The position numbers and the translations under genes were made by a program. From Trichostrongylus colubriformis (lineage: Eukaryota > Nematoda > Chromadorea > Rhabditida > Trichostrongylidae): a stretch of DNA of 64,000 bases. The stretch is from assembly GCA_963978905.1 (NCBI GenBank), contig OZ022256.1:3207501-3271500 (forward strand), given 5' to 3'. The notes beneath the pieces were generated by a model that worked only from the letters and a program-made list of their open reading frames with translations, made no database searches and was not told where the DNA came from. Shown here piece after piece: positions 1 through 13,072 of the stretch. The number at the start of each line of letters is the position of its first letter. The stretch's first letter is position 1.

Positions 1-6
1 CTCTAG

Positions 7-1877
7 ATGCTCCGCTACACCCTTATCGCAAGCGTGACAATCCTGCCAAAATGTCTCGGCTTTTTTACCTTTGGTAGACCGCAATCGGTAGCCGTCATTG
101 GAGAGCTTGAATGTAACAGTCATCCAGCACCGAACGTCAAAGTCGTACTCTATGCCAGACATATACGTGAGTTTGAGCTAAGTCCATTTGATTGAAACAG
201 TTCCCAAGAAGATCTTATGCTGCATCCACAGGCCGCGTTCATACTTTGCGCCGGCAGGGTGCAGCTGCGTTCACAGGCAGCGAGGCAGAGTGGCACGGAA
301 AACGAGACAGGGTGGCACAGGCGGAGAGGCAGAGACACGCAGGCGTGCCCTGTCGCCGCCAGCGTAAAGTTGAGCGCTGTCATACTAGGTGACGTAATCG
401 CTGCGACAGCAGTTATCCCGAGTATCGTCGCGATGCACACCCTACAACCAGTCTATCGCACTTCCCTCCATCAATCAGGGCTGATTACGCAACTATAGAA
501 TTGAACGATCGTGATGACCCGGCAGTCCCTCAAAATCAGAACGGTGGCGTGGGCACGACAAGCATAGTGCAAGGACCTGCGTTGCACGTGCGTTGCGGCT
601 ATCGCGATCGCGATCACGCATGAATGCAAAATTGAAGTGGAAGCTGAAAGATGTTGAATAAAAAAAAACAAGGTTCGTCTACGCATCTCAGAAGAAGGTT
701 TTTGTGCAACTTGGCAAGGACGTAAGTGAGGGAAGCGCTTGGATGGTGGCTTTGCCAACAAGGGCCGTTTCTACTTTACGGTGCTGGCGGTAGGGCGTGG
801 CTGAGGGTCCAGCCGTTCCCGCCAGTAGCCACTCTGCCTCGCTGTCTGTTAACCTAGCCACGCCCTAACGGCGCAAAGTATGAGCGCGGCCTAACTCGCG
901 GCTATAGCCCCATTGCACTACCCTCTAATGGCCTCATTCTGTAGCTTTACTCCGATTTATGCAATAATTTTGATACCTTTCTAAAGCAAGCAGCTTTAAA
1001 ACGTCAGACATTGTTTCATAATGATGGGATGTGCGTTTTTGCAGAGCTGCCCAATTTGCGGAAAACGATAAAGATACATACATACCGATTGAGAGTTTAC
1101 TCTTCTGACAATGCGAAATTACGATTATGCGGAAAAGAATTAGATACATCTTGACCTTCAGGCTCCGCCTAATCGTGGGAACCAGAAAAATGAAAATTCC
1201 ACAGTTCTGTAACTCCACTAAAACTCCATTACAACTAAAAGCAATTTTACACCCCTTTTACCCATGTATATACTAGGCTTAATTTTTTCCGCGTATTTCA
1301 TGAATCCGCAAAAACGCAAATTGCGTCACTATGAACGCTGCCTGAGATACACTTGTCGACAATTCTGCAAAAAAAAACTTTTTGAACGACTACCTAAAAG
1401 CTCTTGCAAAGACTACCTAAAAGCCCTTGCAAGTACTAAAAGGGGAACTTTTTTTTCTCAAAAATTGTAATCTTTGCAGTGTTCGATACCAAACTAGCCG
1501 AAGGTCAAACTGACCCTAATGGGAGATTTAATCTCACTGGCGGGAAAACTGAATCCTCAACTATTGATCCAAAGCTCAGCATCTATCACAAGTGCAACCA
1601 CACAGGGGTAAGGACATTCTTATAACAAATGAGAAACGTGATAGCGACCACAGCTAAATGGAAATTGTAGATAGTTAACCAGACGAAGAGGTGATAAAAA
1701 CGTTAAACAACGGAAAACTGAACTCTTCTGACAATCACTCTTCGCACAAGAGTGTCCTCTGCAGCGCTCTTATGTGTCAGAAAAAAACTCTACTACCAAG
1801 TTTTCTGTCAAACATTTTACCTGTCAGTATGTCCGTCTGTCCGTCCGTTTGTTTGACTGTCTGTCTGCCTTACTGCC

Positions 1878-1910
<33 letters not shown>

Positions 1911-1947
1911 GCCTGTCTGCCTGTCTGCCTGCCTGCCTTCTTGTCTC

Positions 1948-1980
<33 letters not shown>

Positions 1981-2222
1981 TGTCTATCTATCTGTCTGCG
2001 TATCTGTTTTTACCCTTCATTACTAGAAAATTCTATAGGTTTTTTCTCCGTGCAGTTTTACCTAATAAAATTCTAGAGCTTCAGGAATGTTACCGAAAAT
2101 TCAGCATACCAATTCCCAGCCGCTACATCACGAAAAGGAAAATTGCGAAGAAAATCTTTTACCCACCCAAGATCGAGCTGGCCGTGATGAATAAAAGGGA
2201 ATCGATTAACTGTTCAAATTAG
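7..2222 (+). CDS. Transthyretin-like (TTR family) secreted protein, 3 exons, complete
   Basis: Exons 7-166, 1480-1607 and 2085-2222 join in phase to 141 residues. An N-terminal hydrophobic segment (about residues 1-18) suggests secretion. The nematode transthyretin-like signatures follow in order: GRPQSVAVIGELEC (23-36), PNVKVVLY, the AEGQTDPNGRFNLTGG block (60-75), TIDPKLSIYHKC (81-92) and CYRKFSIPIPSRYI (from 98), ending near Cys139. Length is typical of the family. The start codon directly follows CTCTAG, a possible spliced-leader acceptor. AATAAA lies at 2227-2232. Family members are secreted and abundant in nematodes; one C. elegans member bridges apoptotic cells to phagocytes, but most have no known role. 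Intron 1 holds two palindromic repeats and intron 2 a CTGT microsatellite. Which ttr gene this is cannot be told. Confidence 0.92.
231..380. repeat. Palindromic MITE-like element, family P
   Basis: Starts GGCCGCGTTCATACTTTGCG and ends with a degraded inverted version; the interior is GC-rich with CAGAGTGGCAC motifs. Lies in intron 1 of the transthyretin-like gene. Same family as the copies at 775, 11066, 12932, 21135, 22349, 32612 and 49372. Confidence 0.8.
775..892. repeat. Palindromic MITE-like element, family P
   Basis: Opens with a TACGGTGCTGGCGGTAGGGC version of the end and closes with GCGCAAAGTATGAGCGCGGCC. Second family P copy in the same intron. Confidence 0.75.
1831..1998. repeat. 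CTGT tetranucleotide microsatellite
   Basis: About 165 bases of CTGT with CTGC and CCGT variants in intron 2 of the transthyretin-like gene. It creates spurious Cys/Leu/Ser-rich reading frames. Confidence 0.95.
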
Positions 2223-3039
2223 TGCAAATAAACTTACTTTCTCAATGACTAACGCACTATCAAGGTGTTATCGTTATCATTATGACACTTCAGCATTGTG
2301 GTAGCCAACTGGTAGTGTTTCACTTCTGATCACCTCAACTTTCATTCTCCAAAATTATTCCACAATCTCAAAATTCCCTCTAACGGCGTCTTTGAAATCA
2401 TGCAACATTTGTTGGTGGGGGAAGCACAATTTAAACGCTCTCCGTAGCAAAATAAAATGAGGCGACAAACCCTATAACCCAAACAACCTCTCTTTCCTGC
2501 CAGTGACGATTTCAGCTCGACCTCTCGCTTTAGCATGCGCAGAATTAGCCTTGAGTATGATCATTCCGAAATAACTAAAGGACCCGAAATCCGTCTAAAA
2601 GGCTCGTGGGAGGGGCGGGAGGGGTCCATGATCCTCCTAACACTTCTGTCGAGTGGTTGAGAGATTTTTTGTAGGAGACTGGGTTCACTAAAATAATAGT
2701 TGTTTTCTGCTTCCACACTGGACAAACACTTACGTCACGTAAATGCACAATTCATAGTAGAAATTGAATCCACAGGCATGCCAGGAAGGTCTTTGTTGAT
2801 TCACCTGTGACCATGTGTTTGCAGTTTCTCCGAACTACGGGTACACAAAGATGCGGTCTTATCGCAATCGGGAGGGGGGAGGGGGGACATCTCATGTTAT
2901 GCTGAACACCAGTGCACCATTGCATGTCAAACTTGTTAAACTTGAAAATTGACATTAGCCTTTACATAATTAACCTGTAACATGTCTTAAGTCTCCAGAT
3001 TCAACAGGTCAACTACCATATTCTGAAACAATGTTTCCT
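2223..3039. other. Intergenic sequence, no gene seen
   Basis: Past the AATAAA at 2227, only short unconvincing frames, a G-rich stretch near 2870-2887 and no family similarity. Confidence 0.5.
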
Positions 3040-3440
3040 ATAACATGCCCCTCCCTGGGGCACTCCCAAATGTCGAGGAATTAGCCGCTTCGGTACGATC
3101 CCCCTCGTCCTCTACGGATACTGAACACCGCCCTCCCCCTTTTTTGACCTCTACAATATCAGTAACCGTTGCCAGATTGTGTAAATAGGTGCAGGTTGCT
3201 TTATTGCTGTGCTTTCTTATATGATGCAAAAATATTTTTTCACATTCCCTCACGAGATCGTTGCGAAATACCCCTTCGCTCCTCATCTGCTTATTAGAAA
3301 TTTATGGAAAATCTAGATTCTAGCGCATACCGCGGACCTCTGCAGGGACGGCCCCCTTCCATCCGATCAAATACGACCCCTCCCCCCCCCCCTCGAGAAA
3401 TCCTCGACTTCCGGTGAACCCTGCCCCTCCCTCACTGCCA
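3040..3440 (+). repeat. Dispersed repeat, family S
   Basis: Begins with a CACTCCCAAATGTCGAGGAA motif, then a block naming CTCTACAATATCAGTAACCG and CTGACCTCTGCAG-type stretches, ending near TCCGGTGAACCCTGCCC. The same order of blocks recurs at about 30190-30480, 44262-44945 and 50575-50900. No coding frame is conserved. Confidence 0.7.
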
Positions 3441-3773
3441 TAGTACTGAAGACACCATGAAAGGCTTTGGTTAGCCCATATGACATTAACATGAGGTAAA
3501 ATTGCGTGACTATCTTCTACCCATGACTATTTTGCAACTTTTCGGCATCACTGTTATCACAAAAATCTAAGCGAAGCGAGGCGAAACAGATAAGCTCACT
3601 TCCCAGGGCGCTTATCGCGAACGAACTCTGTGGTCGACACTCTTTATCAACGACCAGTGCGCCGCTCATATATCAGCACCTGCCTGGTCTCATGATACCA
3701 GTACGGTCAATATATCGCCAACAGTTTTTGGCTCCATTGCATCACGGTGGACCCTGAATACCAGTGAACATCA

Positions 3774-6700
3774 ATGATCAACGCCTTCTATGGATTGCTA
3801 TTATTCGCATCGGTTTGCTCCTCGTACAAAATCGTTATATTCGCACCGGATATCTCCAATAGTCAAGTGAGCAAGTGTACTTCCTATGAGAATAATGTAA
3901 ATTTTGAATGTACTATCTCTAATACAGAAGTGCTTATTCCTTGACAGAATCATTCAGTGAAATCCTAATGGGCACAATATGAGGGGGGGGGGGGCATTAG
4001 GTCAAATGCGCTACTTTCAATCACGATACTTCATATGATAAATCTGTTTACATGTTAGTGACACGATAATCGTGTAAACACATGTCGGTGTAGTCCGCTT
4101 GACAAGTTTGCCACATCGATGTATAGGTGTTCAACTTTCGATAAAATCCCCCCCCCCCCTTCACTAACTGAAAATACCATCTAATCTTGAGTCCTATTTT
4201 GCCACAAAGGAGGTAGCATTCCGATCTATAACGGAGTTCCTGAACCTTCCCTGCTCACCACCAGATCGTAACTGATCCAATGGGATGAATGTTGCAATTT
4301 TAGATTACTTGAAGGGGTATCATTAGGAATGATACTCAAAGGAATTGTCCACGGAAAAGTGAATTTCTATGTTACCCATGTGTTTATGTTGTTTTTGTTT
4401 GATAAGGGCCGCATGCAAAGTTCCACGCGAAAAAATGAGGAATCGGCCAAGATACAGCTCGCCAAACTCTCGGCCGGGTCGGCGGGGCTTCCGAGTAAAA
4501 GACCCGTCCCGTCGTCCGCCGCGGTCGTGAGCGGAGAGTGGGACTGTTAACGTAGCTTTCTGTTCCTTTAATGCGCCTTTGATCACCGCGGACGACGGGG
4601 TGGGCATTTGCTCGGAAGCTCTGCCCACCCGGCCGAGAATTTATGGCGCTGTACCTTACTTGGATTCACATTTTTCACGTGGAACTTTGCATGCGGCCCA
4701 TATTAGGCAAAGACTATATGAACATATATGGGTAACAGGACAACGCATTTTCCGTGCACAATTCCTCTGATCATTCATTAGTGTCTTAGTGACCACCCAT
4801 TGTCGCGTGGCATGTTGCTTGTCGTCTGAACTATCACTGCAACAGAATAAGATCCAATTTACGTCTCTTTTCAGTCGAGAGAGCATGTATGACATGAACA
4901 TGAGCCATGGTGTTCAACGCATGAAAATGTGTCTAAGATTTCAAGCACAAAGCAAGTGCACAGCCCTCTTTTTCATTAGAAATTCGAAGGTTCACAAGAT
5001 CTCCTTGGTCTAAAGTTTTCCTTTGGAGTTCAGTAGACAATTTCCTACGATAGAGAAAGTTGCACTACATGATTGCTTTTTATCTTTTCCTTCTTTATAC
5101 CCCGTATAGTACCTGCCTGGAAAATCCCTCGACGCAAAACAACTTCAGAAATCTTATTTTTGAGAGATGCAGCAGCGCTCACACTGAGACCACTGGCCTG
5201 TTTTTGCGATTTCTATTTTACACAGTGGCTCTTCGAAGAAATTGACCCCACAAATTCCGTAATTCCAAGACCTCTCAAAGACAATCTTCCAGATATTGTT
5301 CATGAATAGAACGAAGCACGGAAAATTTGCAGCTCGTCTCAATTCCCGCTGAGCTATATTTGAACAGCTGAGGGCGATAAAAGAGTGGTTCAAATTTTTG
5401 CGCCCAGTGTTGATTTGCTGTCCCCTCTGTGTCCCTGATCACGTGGCCTTCGTCTCACCTCGTGAGGCCCTCCTGGCCACGCCTCCTCGGACGCCCCACC
5501 CACGGGACCCATTCAGAAAAGCTTATCTCAGTCGCATTATCGTTGTTTCGCGTAGAACTTTGCATGCGGCTCATAGTAGGCAACTATAATATAAATATGT
5601 GGGAGGCAGCAGATGTACTCAGTTTCTCGTAAACGATTCCTTTAAAGAAGTTAAACTGGTCAAATGAAGACAGCGCTTTGAGGTAGGATGGAACAAGCGA
5701 GTCTCGGAAACGCTAGCGAAAGCCGGTCATGACGTGACCGTTGTACTGGTTCAGACCATCGAAGACCCTGATAAGGATCTCAGCTTCAGTTCTGAAGTCA
5801 CCGGTATGTTTTGATCTCAAAATATTGATGAAACTTTTTAAACGCTCAAATTTCCTTTGTTTCAGTGATGCCGGTCAACGCCTCTTCGGGTTTCACCGTC
5901 GATGAATTCGAGGGATTCATGAAAGATAGCGTTTTTGGAGTGAGTAAATGAGCTGTCATTGGACACTTTGCTCCTCACCGGAAAATCAGTCCTCATATTC
6001 ACTTTAGGATCTCCCTTTGTGGGATTCAAGACACAGAACACACATGGAAAAATTCATGGGCTCACTCATCGAAGGATGCAAATGTAGGTCCCATCAAGCA
6101 CATATAGAAGAGCTTCAGAGAGAAAAATGATGAAGTTAGGGGCATCTTACAGTAGTCAGATAAGTCGACTCACCTGGGATAGATCTTTGGGTAGCTATTC
6201 AGGATAAACCCTTTTGAAGCCTCAAAGATGCACAACCACGTCAATCACAAACCCACGTTAGCCACGTCCTTTCAGCTTAGCTGACCAATGAGGAGCTCTG
6301 GTGGGCGTGGCTAGCGTGAGTTGGATTGGGTAAGGCGCTGTGATCACCCACTGTGGCGAATCAAAGGGGGGGGGGGCAACCTGGATATTACCAAGGAATA
6401 TCAGAGAAGGTGAGTCGGCTAAAAGACTGGTTATCGCGAACAGGTCTAGAGACACATCGTCCATGGTATTTTAGTGACTGTACAGAATAAAACGTTCATG
6501 AAATGGCTCACTGATGAGAAATTCGATATCGCATTCGCCCACATGTACCACACCTGCCCAATCGCATTGATTCATGCGGCGAAAATTCCCACATGGATAT
6601 GGTTGTTGAGGTATGCTTCGTTTCTATCACGAACAAAGGTAGGAACCCAGACCGCCAATTAGGGCGGTAGAACCCCAGTTTTCCGCTTTAGAGCTCAAAG

Positions 6701-9700
6701 ACACCTCTATTGTCATTTTACTGAACACGAGAAATTCATATGGCCGCGTGTGACGCTGGGCGCAATGCGTGTGAAATGGGAGCGCCGTATGTAGTTGGGT
6801 CTCGAAGCGATTACCTGCCCTACACTTTATATTTATAGTAGGACACGGCAATCGCCTCGGTACCCAACTGCATAACGCGCGCTCAGCTCGCACGCATCGC
6901 GCCTCGCGTCAAACACAGCCATGTGAATTTTTTGTACTAGAAATACACATCCATCGTGGATTGGGGAACAGGTCACCGAGACGTTTGGAGGGCTAACTGT
7001 TGTTCATTGCTATTTGTTTTCTCAGAAATATCTATTTATAATGAATTGGTGTCTGGTTCTTGCAGTGGGCAGCTCATGGATACTGTCGGAAGTCTTGTAG
7101 GTGTTCCAACGTTCCCCAGCTACGTGCCACGTGAGTTCAATTCTACACTCATCTCTTTAATGATATTTATGGTGGCTGTTGTAAATAATGTTCAGTAATG
7201 ATAGATTTCTCAACATACGCCCTCCAGTTGACTTCTCCTCAGATATGAGGAGGTATCGCGTGTCTCACTGTGGTCTCTGTCCTGATTCGCAGGGAACCAT
7301 CACCCCAGGCAGGCAAACTCCGCTCGAACACTCCGCAAGCACATCACTTAGCGACGAACAATAATTTTTTCAAAAAAAAAGAAGACGTTACTGCCATAGG
7401 TGGAGTCAGATTCCCCTATGAGCGCGCCTGTCATAGGCAACCCCTCATCAGAAAAGTGTTCACCTATTGACTATAGGGGATCACGTGCTATGACACACGA
7501 ATATCCCTAAAATCAAATACATTAAAATATATACAAAAAAAAATAAATCCTGGCGGCAGGTGAATGCGAAATGAGCGTAATACATAGTTGGTGTAGGGCC
7601 TGGTAGCACGCACTTCTACCTCCATGTTGGCCCAAGCGAATTGAAATCACACAGTCCGCTTAGGCCAACCGAATCCTCCATCCTTCCGAAAGTGTGAATT
7701 AGTACCTACTCCCATGTGGTAGAATAAAAGCACTAATATGATGGCTTCAGCTAGTCGTTGTGTAGGTCAAATCCCATTGACCTTCCATCACGATTTTGAT
7801 AGAATTAGGATGCGCGGCGCATCCCACAGGAGGGGTTGGTTAATACCAAATACTTTATCTCTTCCATATTTATGTTAATTAATGCACCTACGTTTTCACT
7901 TTTATCAAACCGATCAAAATTGTGTTTTCAGCTTTGATGATGGAAAGCATCGATGAAATGACTTTCTACGAGCGAACAAAAAGTTTCATTGGCTACAATC
8001 TTGGAAACATACTTTATCCTCGGTACTGTTTCTGTTTTCCAGTAAACATCACAATATAGCCACGACTAATGGCCTATGTCATCGGGATAGACACTTCGCG
8101 AGACGCGGCGCGTGTGACCTAGGTAAGGCGCAAGAAGCTGGGTCCTGAAACGACTACGCTCCCTTCAAGGAATCGTCCACGAAAATTGATGTTGTTTTAT
8201 TACCCACATATTAATGTAGTATTTGGGTACTAAGGGCGGCATGCCGTAGAAACAAGTATCCGTATGAGATAGAGCTCCTCGGAGTGACGTTCGACAGGGT
8301 GGGGCCTTGGATGGGGAGCCTGCGAGGGTTCTAGGATCAAGGATGCGACGGCCACGTGGTCAGGGACGCAGAGTGAGAAGCAAATCAACGTTGGGTGGGA
8401 AAATCGCGAACTGCGCACTAGCCGCCAACCGCTATTTAGTTGTGGCGGGTAATGGGACATGAACTTAACAAGTGGCTCTCTCTCCAGTTTTCCAACTTCT
8501 GCTTCGGAATAAAGAAAAATCCTTAGTTCTTTTCGGGTCTCTGTTCATGGACTGGCTCTAGTGGGATGATTTTAAGAGGGATCAGAAACATGGCACTTCC
8601 GTAGAGGATTCCTTCAATAGGGCGGTAATAGGACACGATAATCACTTCAGAACCAAACCAATACGGCGCTCTTAGTTCGCATGCAACGCGTCACATGCCT
8701 CACGATGCGACGCAAAGTTTCTGTCCCAATGACATTCACCCAGGATTGACAATCATGGTGGAGAAATAACAGATAATTTTAGAATGGTGGTCAACAAAGA
8801 AACAGCGATAATGAGAGAGCATTGGGATCCCAACTTCCCAGACATATTGGATCTGGCAAGCAAATGTCCACTGGTGAGTGAACTGTTGGCATTTTTCCCA
8901 CTATTTATTGATTTTTCATGTGATTTTCTCAAGCTTCTCGTTATCATTACTATTTCACAAACTGTTCCAGTTTATTTCAAGAACCATCTCCTTTTCAGGT
9001 CATGGCCAATTCCAACGAGCTGTACGAGTTTCCCAGACCAACACTCGCCAAGGTGGTGAATATTGGTGGACTTGGAGTTGAGCACAAAGACGCGAAGCCT
9101 TTGAAAGAGGTAAGTGCATCACAACAAGTGGCCTGATGAATACCTTAATGTGTTTGTTGACTGTTGTTGTTGTTGTTGACAAAGCAGTGTATGTTGCTGA
9201 CAGAAATTCAAAAACGATCTGTTACACGCTTCCGCCGTCATTTTAAACTAGGCTTCTTTCATGCATTTTTTACAAAAAAAAAATGCTTGTCAAAAGCGCT
9301 TTGCATATGGTCGAACAGAGTGCATATTGATAGGACAGGATATCGCAACGCGGCGTTTGATGCGATAGCACACGATCTAAGGACGCCATACGTAGTTGAG
9401 TACTCATGCGATTACCGTGTCCTATGCTCGGAACAAGGGCAACACTCGTCAGATCGCTCTAGGATCCAACTATAAGCGTCACCGCAAGCTTGCACTTACC
9501 TCGCCCACGCCGCGGCGAAAAATTTCTGCCCTAATGACACAAACCAGGTCGAACATTTACCAAAAGCGGTATCGGCAAATCGGAAGGACGGTAAGGTTGC
9601 GTCCATACTTCGCGTTCATACACCGGCGTCAATTTGACACCGACACCGGCGGCGACGGCGACAATAGATAATGCGCTCCTTTTACAAATTCTTGACCCAA

Positions 9701-11858
9701 TCACACTATAGTCACTCATCGCACGCACACTCATCATCACTGTCTAATTATCAAATACCATTCACGTTAACAACCGAAAGAACGTTGCGAAATCAACAAA
9801 TACTTAAAACCAAAATGGAGTGGCTGTAAGCTAAGATTCACAGCGGGTTCTCACTGATCATCATACTGTGGTGTGATTGGGCCAAGAGTTTTGCAAACGA
9901 AGCGCATTATCTATTGACACTGTCGTCGGCGTCGGTGCGCAAAGTATGAACGCGGCTCAAGGGCGCGATACACCCCATCGCGCGGTGCTCCATCACGATC
10001 ATTTACTTTCAGGCATCAAAATAATGCTTTCCATTTCAGCAATTCAAGAAAATCGCAGAAACTGGAAAAGGAATGGTTGTGATGTCGTTTGGATCTGTGG
10101 CACGGACTGAATGGATGCCAGAAAACTGGAAAATAGCTATTCTGAAGGCTTTCGCCCGTTTTCCTGAATATCAATTCGTGATCAGATATGTGATGGACGA
10201 TCTCAAAGGTATAGCTGGATGGAGCTACGCTCGTTATGACATCTTCTCAAATTATGGGACCTTGAAAATACATTTCAGGACGTCTTCCACCGAATGTACA
10301 CACCTTCTCATGGCTACCTCAGAATGATCTCCTCTTGCATCCAAACACCAAAGCCTTTATTTCACACGGCGGATACAACAGTCTTCAGGTACCATTTCAC
10401 ATCCCTTCGAGCCCTTCGAGGATTCTCTTTCACCATATAAGTCGATTCCTCTCCCTGCACAAGTTCTCGGTCACAGCGACTGAGTTTTGCCATTGTCCTG
10501 AACTTGTTCCCTGAATAAGTCTTGGGTGTGTACACCAATGGCGGAAAATCGCTTCACGGCGACGCACTCGCGGCGCCATCAGCACGACTTGCCGGATCCA
10601 TTGCCCTCAGGATCCAGGCAGAGCGTGCCTGCACTGGAACTCGCACACGCCGAGCCGCTCATCATGTACGGCCACGCGATTTTCCGTCATAAGTGCACAC
10701 ACCCTTAAATCTCCCATGCTTCGGCATTTGATTTCGCCTGAAAAGATAATTTGGGTATCGATCGAGTACGGAGACGAGTCCGCTCGGGATCAAGGAGCGG
10801 ATACGCATTGAAGGATGAGAGACGGAGGGGTGCCTAAAGCCTTTATCGTTTTTCCACGGTGGCACGCTCTTAGGTTCCTCAATAGCCGAACAGCGGTGAA
10901 AGGGCGGGGCAACGGCCATCGCCTGGAATGGCCGTTACCGCACCCTTTCAGTAATGCAAGTTACGTGAAAACACATTCTTGATGGAAATTGATCACATTG
11001 ATTTGGGAGAAGAGGATCTCCCATTTGTCCGGTTCCCAGCCGTTTCATTCCGTTCTTTCTCGGTTGCCGCGTTCATACTTTGCACCGGCAGAGCTTGGCT
11101 GCGTTCTCATGCAGCAAGGCATAGTGGCACGACTAAGGTACAGAGACGACGCAGGCAAAGAGACAGAGTGGCACAGGCGGACTCGCAAAGACACGCAGAT
11201 ACGCCCTGACGTCGACACCGCTAAGTATAAACGCGGCCTTACGGCATTCGATAGCAACGCTCATTTCTATTTAAAAACCACCCAGTTACCTTATTGTTGT
11301 AGTTGTGTGACTCATGAACCATAAATTCACTTATTTAACTTGAACACTGTTAAGGAAGCAATAAATTCCGGTGTTCCTCTCATCACAATCGCTCTTTTCG
11401 GCGATCAGTTCAAAAATTCCAAAATTGCCGCCAAACACGGCTTCGCGGTGAACATCAAGAAAGGGGAGATCAGTGAAGAAACCTTGTATGCCGCTGTCAA
11501 GGAGGTTCTGGAAAATGACAAGTGAGTTCCCCCGAGGGTTGACTTTCTTTCAACAAATGCTCTACTCATTGCTTTTAGGTATTCCCGCAGCGCCAAACGG
11601 TTGTCCTTGATGGTCCAGAAGAAACCAGTCAGTCCCGCGCACCTGCTCATCAAATGGACGGAATTTGTGGCCGAATTCAAGACGCTTGACAATTTAGTGC
11701 CAGCCGGAACAAAGCTCAATGTTATTCAGTACTACTCCATAGATGTCATAGCAGCGCTTTTATCGGTAATTCTCATCGTTGTATTTATTGTTTACAAAAC
11801 CGTGACATTTATCGTTTTAAGGTGTTGTTGTAGACCTAGAAAGACGAAGTTAGCGTGA
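3774..11858 (+). CDS. UDP-glucuronosyltransferase (UGT), 13 exons, complete
   Basis: Exons 3774-3866, 5683-5803, 5866-5939, 6008-6083, 6475-6610, 7066-7130, 7932-8022, 8783-8873, 8999-9109, 10040-10208, 10279-10388, 11355-11521 and 11579-11858 join without a frame break to 527 residues. It is expected to transfer a sugar from a UDP-sugar to small lipophilic acceptors on the ER lumen side. Signal peptide at 1-17; AGHDVT at 45-50; [12 protein letters not shown] acceptor-domain block in exon 5; SFGSVA in exon 10; donor-binding signature [11 protein letters not shown] (354-364), [11 protein letters not shown] (369-379) and FGDQ (394-397); one C-terminal membrane helix (about 488-511) and a short basic Cys-rich cytosolic tail. 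The catalytic His of vertebrate UGTs aligns with Gln31. Introns 1, 5-7, 9 and 11 carry MITE remnants. Confidence 0.94.
4340..4768. repeat. Foldback MITE, about 430 bp, family Q
   Basis: Long terminal inverted repeats begin GGAATTGTCCACGGAAAAGT and end with its complement. The interior has paired GCATGCAAAGTTCCACG and GACGGG-rich blocks. It lies in intron 1 of the UGT. Related full copies at 39324 and 51841; partial ones at 5405 and 8165. Confidence 0.85.
5405..5646. repeat. Partial family Q MITE
   Basis: The right half of the family Q element is recognisable (AGAACTTTGCATGCGGCTCA and AAACGATTCCTTTA). Sits just before UGT exon 2. Confidence 0.6.
6715..6920. repeat. Degraded inverted-repeat element in UGT intron 5
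   Basis: Paired GTATGTAGTTGGGTCTCGAA and GGTACCCAACTGCATA blocks with flanking CGCGCG-rich ends. Resembles remnants near 8590-8750 and 9340-9560 in the same gene. Confidence 0.45.
7540..7860. other. Repeat-like sequence in UGT intron 6, unassigned
   Basis: A distinct stretch (CTGGCGGCAGGTGAATGCG to CACAGGAGGGGTTGG) with no coding frame. It has the look of a retroelement 3' untranslated end, but I cannot place it in a family. Confidence 0.3.
8165..8420. repeat. Partial family Q MITE
   Basis: Begins GGAATCGTCCACGAAAATTG like the full elements at 4340 and 51841, then diverges. UGT intron 7. Confidence 0.55.
10550..10695. repeat. Inverted-repeat element with AAATCGC ends
   Basis: Opens AAAATCGCTTCACGGCGACG and closes GGCCACGCGATTTTCCG; the same arrangement occurs at about 19785-19980. 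UGT intron 11. Confidence 0.6.
11066..11240. repeat. Palindromic MITE-like element, family P
   Basis: GCCGCGTTCATACTTTGCAC at the left end and TAAGTATAAACGCGGCC at the right, directly upstream of UGT exon 12. Confidence 0.8.
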
Positions 11859-12331
11859 ATTATAAAATTATCAATTCATTATACTGTGTTTTATTACAAA
11901 GATCTACCATCAAGTATCACTTTTTAAAAGTGCACAAGTATTTCACAACCACCCCTGTGTAGTATAAAGAAGGCGGGAAAGGCTAGTACATGATCTTCAC
12001 AAATGGCACGCGAGGATATCAGAAAGTACCCATAAATACGGGAGGGTCACACAAACCTCGAGCCTCCCTCGGCCCTTATACCCGAATTATTTTTATGAAA
12101 TATGACAGATGAGAACACTGCAAAAGTATAGTCCTTTGACGCTTTTTGATATATCTTGTCTGACGTATGAAATATTCTTCACAATCAGCGCCACGACGTG
12201 TATCTGTTGATGCATTGAAACATCCGAATCACTTTTTTTCGAAATAACTGACTGCAAATATTGAGGAAGTTACGAGGTTTTTGAAAACTCTTGTAAGTAT
12301 TTCCTCGTAAAATCAATAAATAAACAACAAT

Positions 12332-12577
12332 GTGATCGAATTTGATTTATACGCAGCGCGTGCGCGTCTACCATCCATTCAATGTCGCAGAGGTATCCGT
12401 ACTCAAAGGATGTGGGACTCATTATTTCATGCGATAGTAACACCCGAACAGATCAGTGTAGGGGAATTGGAAAGCTTACTCGGCCTGAAAGATGCTCAAT
12501 CCGTGTACTATATCCTAGAAAATAAGACAATTGCCATTGATCATTTTTTGCTCACAAAAAGCAAAATCCTACAATAA
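12332..12577 (+). other. Unassigned open frame in copy-specific segment
   Basis: An 82-codon frame whose first ATG is at codon 27. The C-terminal part (MWDSLFHAIVTPEQI onward) looks protein-like, but there is no upstream exon, paralogue or recognised family. It may be chance or a remnant of an inserted element. Confidence 0.2.
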
Positions 12578-12931
12578 ATCTTAACGGGCGCTACTATTGA
12601 GAGAGAGAGCTTTCTATTGTGGCTGTACGACCTTTTGTTAGACCACACCACTCCTCCCTCCTTATAAGACACCCGGTCTTATACAAAGGAGAGTACTTTG
12701 TGGCTAAGTTACTTCTATGAATTGCTTACATGCACTGCAATCGATTCTTAGAATGAATTCGCTCAACGACCTTTGCCATTAAATATAGCTCGAAAAAGCG
12801 CACAGCTACATATCTTGGGAGACGGACAACATGGCTCTACATGACTGCATGTCAAGAGCTGTATCTTACATACACCTGACGTACACATGCATTCCTTTTT
12901 GAAACCTCTGCTGTGCACTTTTGAGAGTTGT

Positions 12932-13072
12932 GGCCGCGTTCATACTTTGCGGTGCCTCCACTTGTGCCAACCTGTCTCGTTGCCTGCGTCGTCTCTGCAC
13001 CTCCCCCGTGCCACTCTGCCTCGTTGCCTGAAAACGCAGCCACGCCCTGCCGGCGCAAAGTATGTACGTGGC
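12932..13072. repeat. Palindromic MITE-like element, family P
   Basis: GGCCGCGTTCATACTTTGCG left end and GGCGCAAAGTATGTACG right end. The orthologous position in the duplicate is 22349-22519, so this insertion predates the duplication. Confidence 0.85.

Noticed and set aside
1691..2222. Cys/Leu/Ser-rich open frames of about 100 codons
   Set aside because: Translation of the CTGT microsatellite; the last part overlaps the real transthyretin-like exon in another frame.
7270..7470. Open frame in UGT intron 6
   Set aside because: Lies between exons that join in phase and has no similarity or splice signals of its own.
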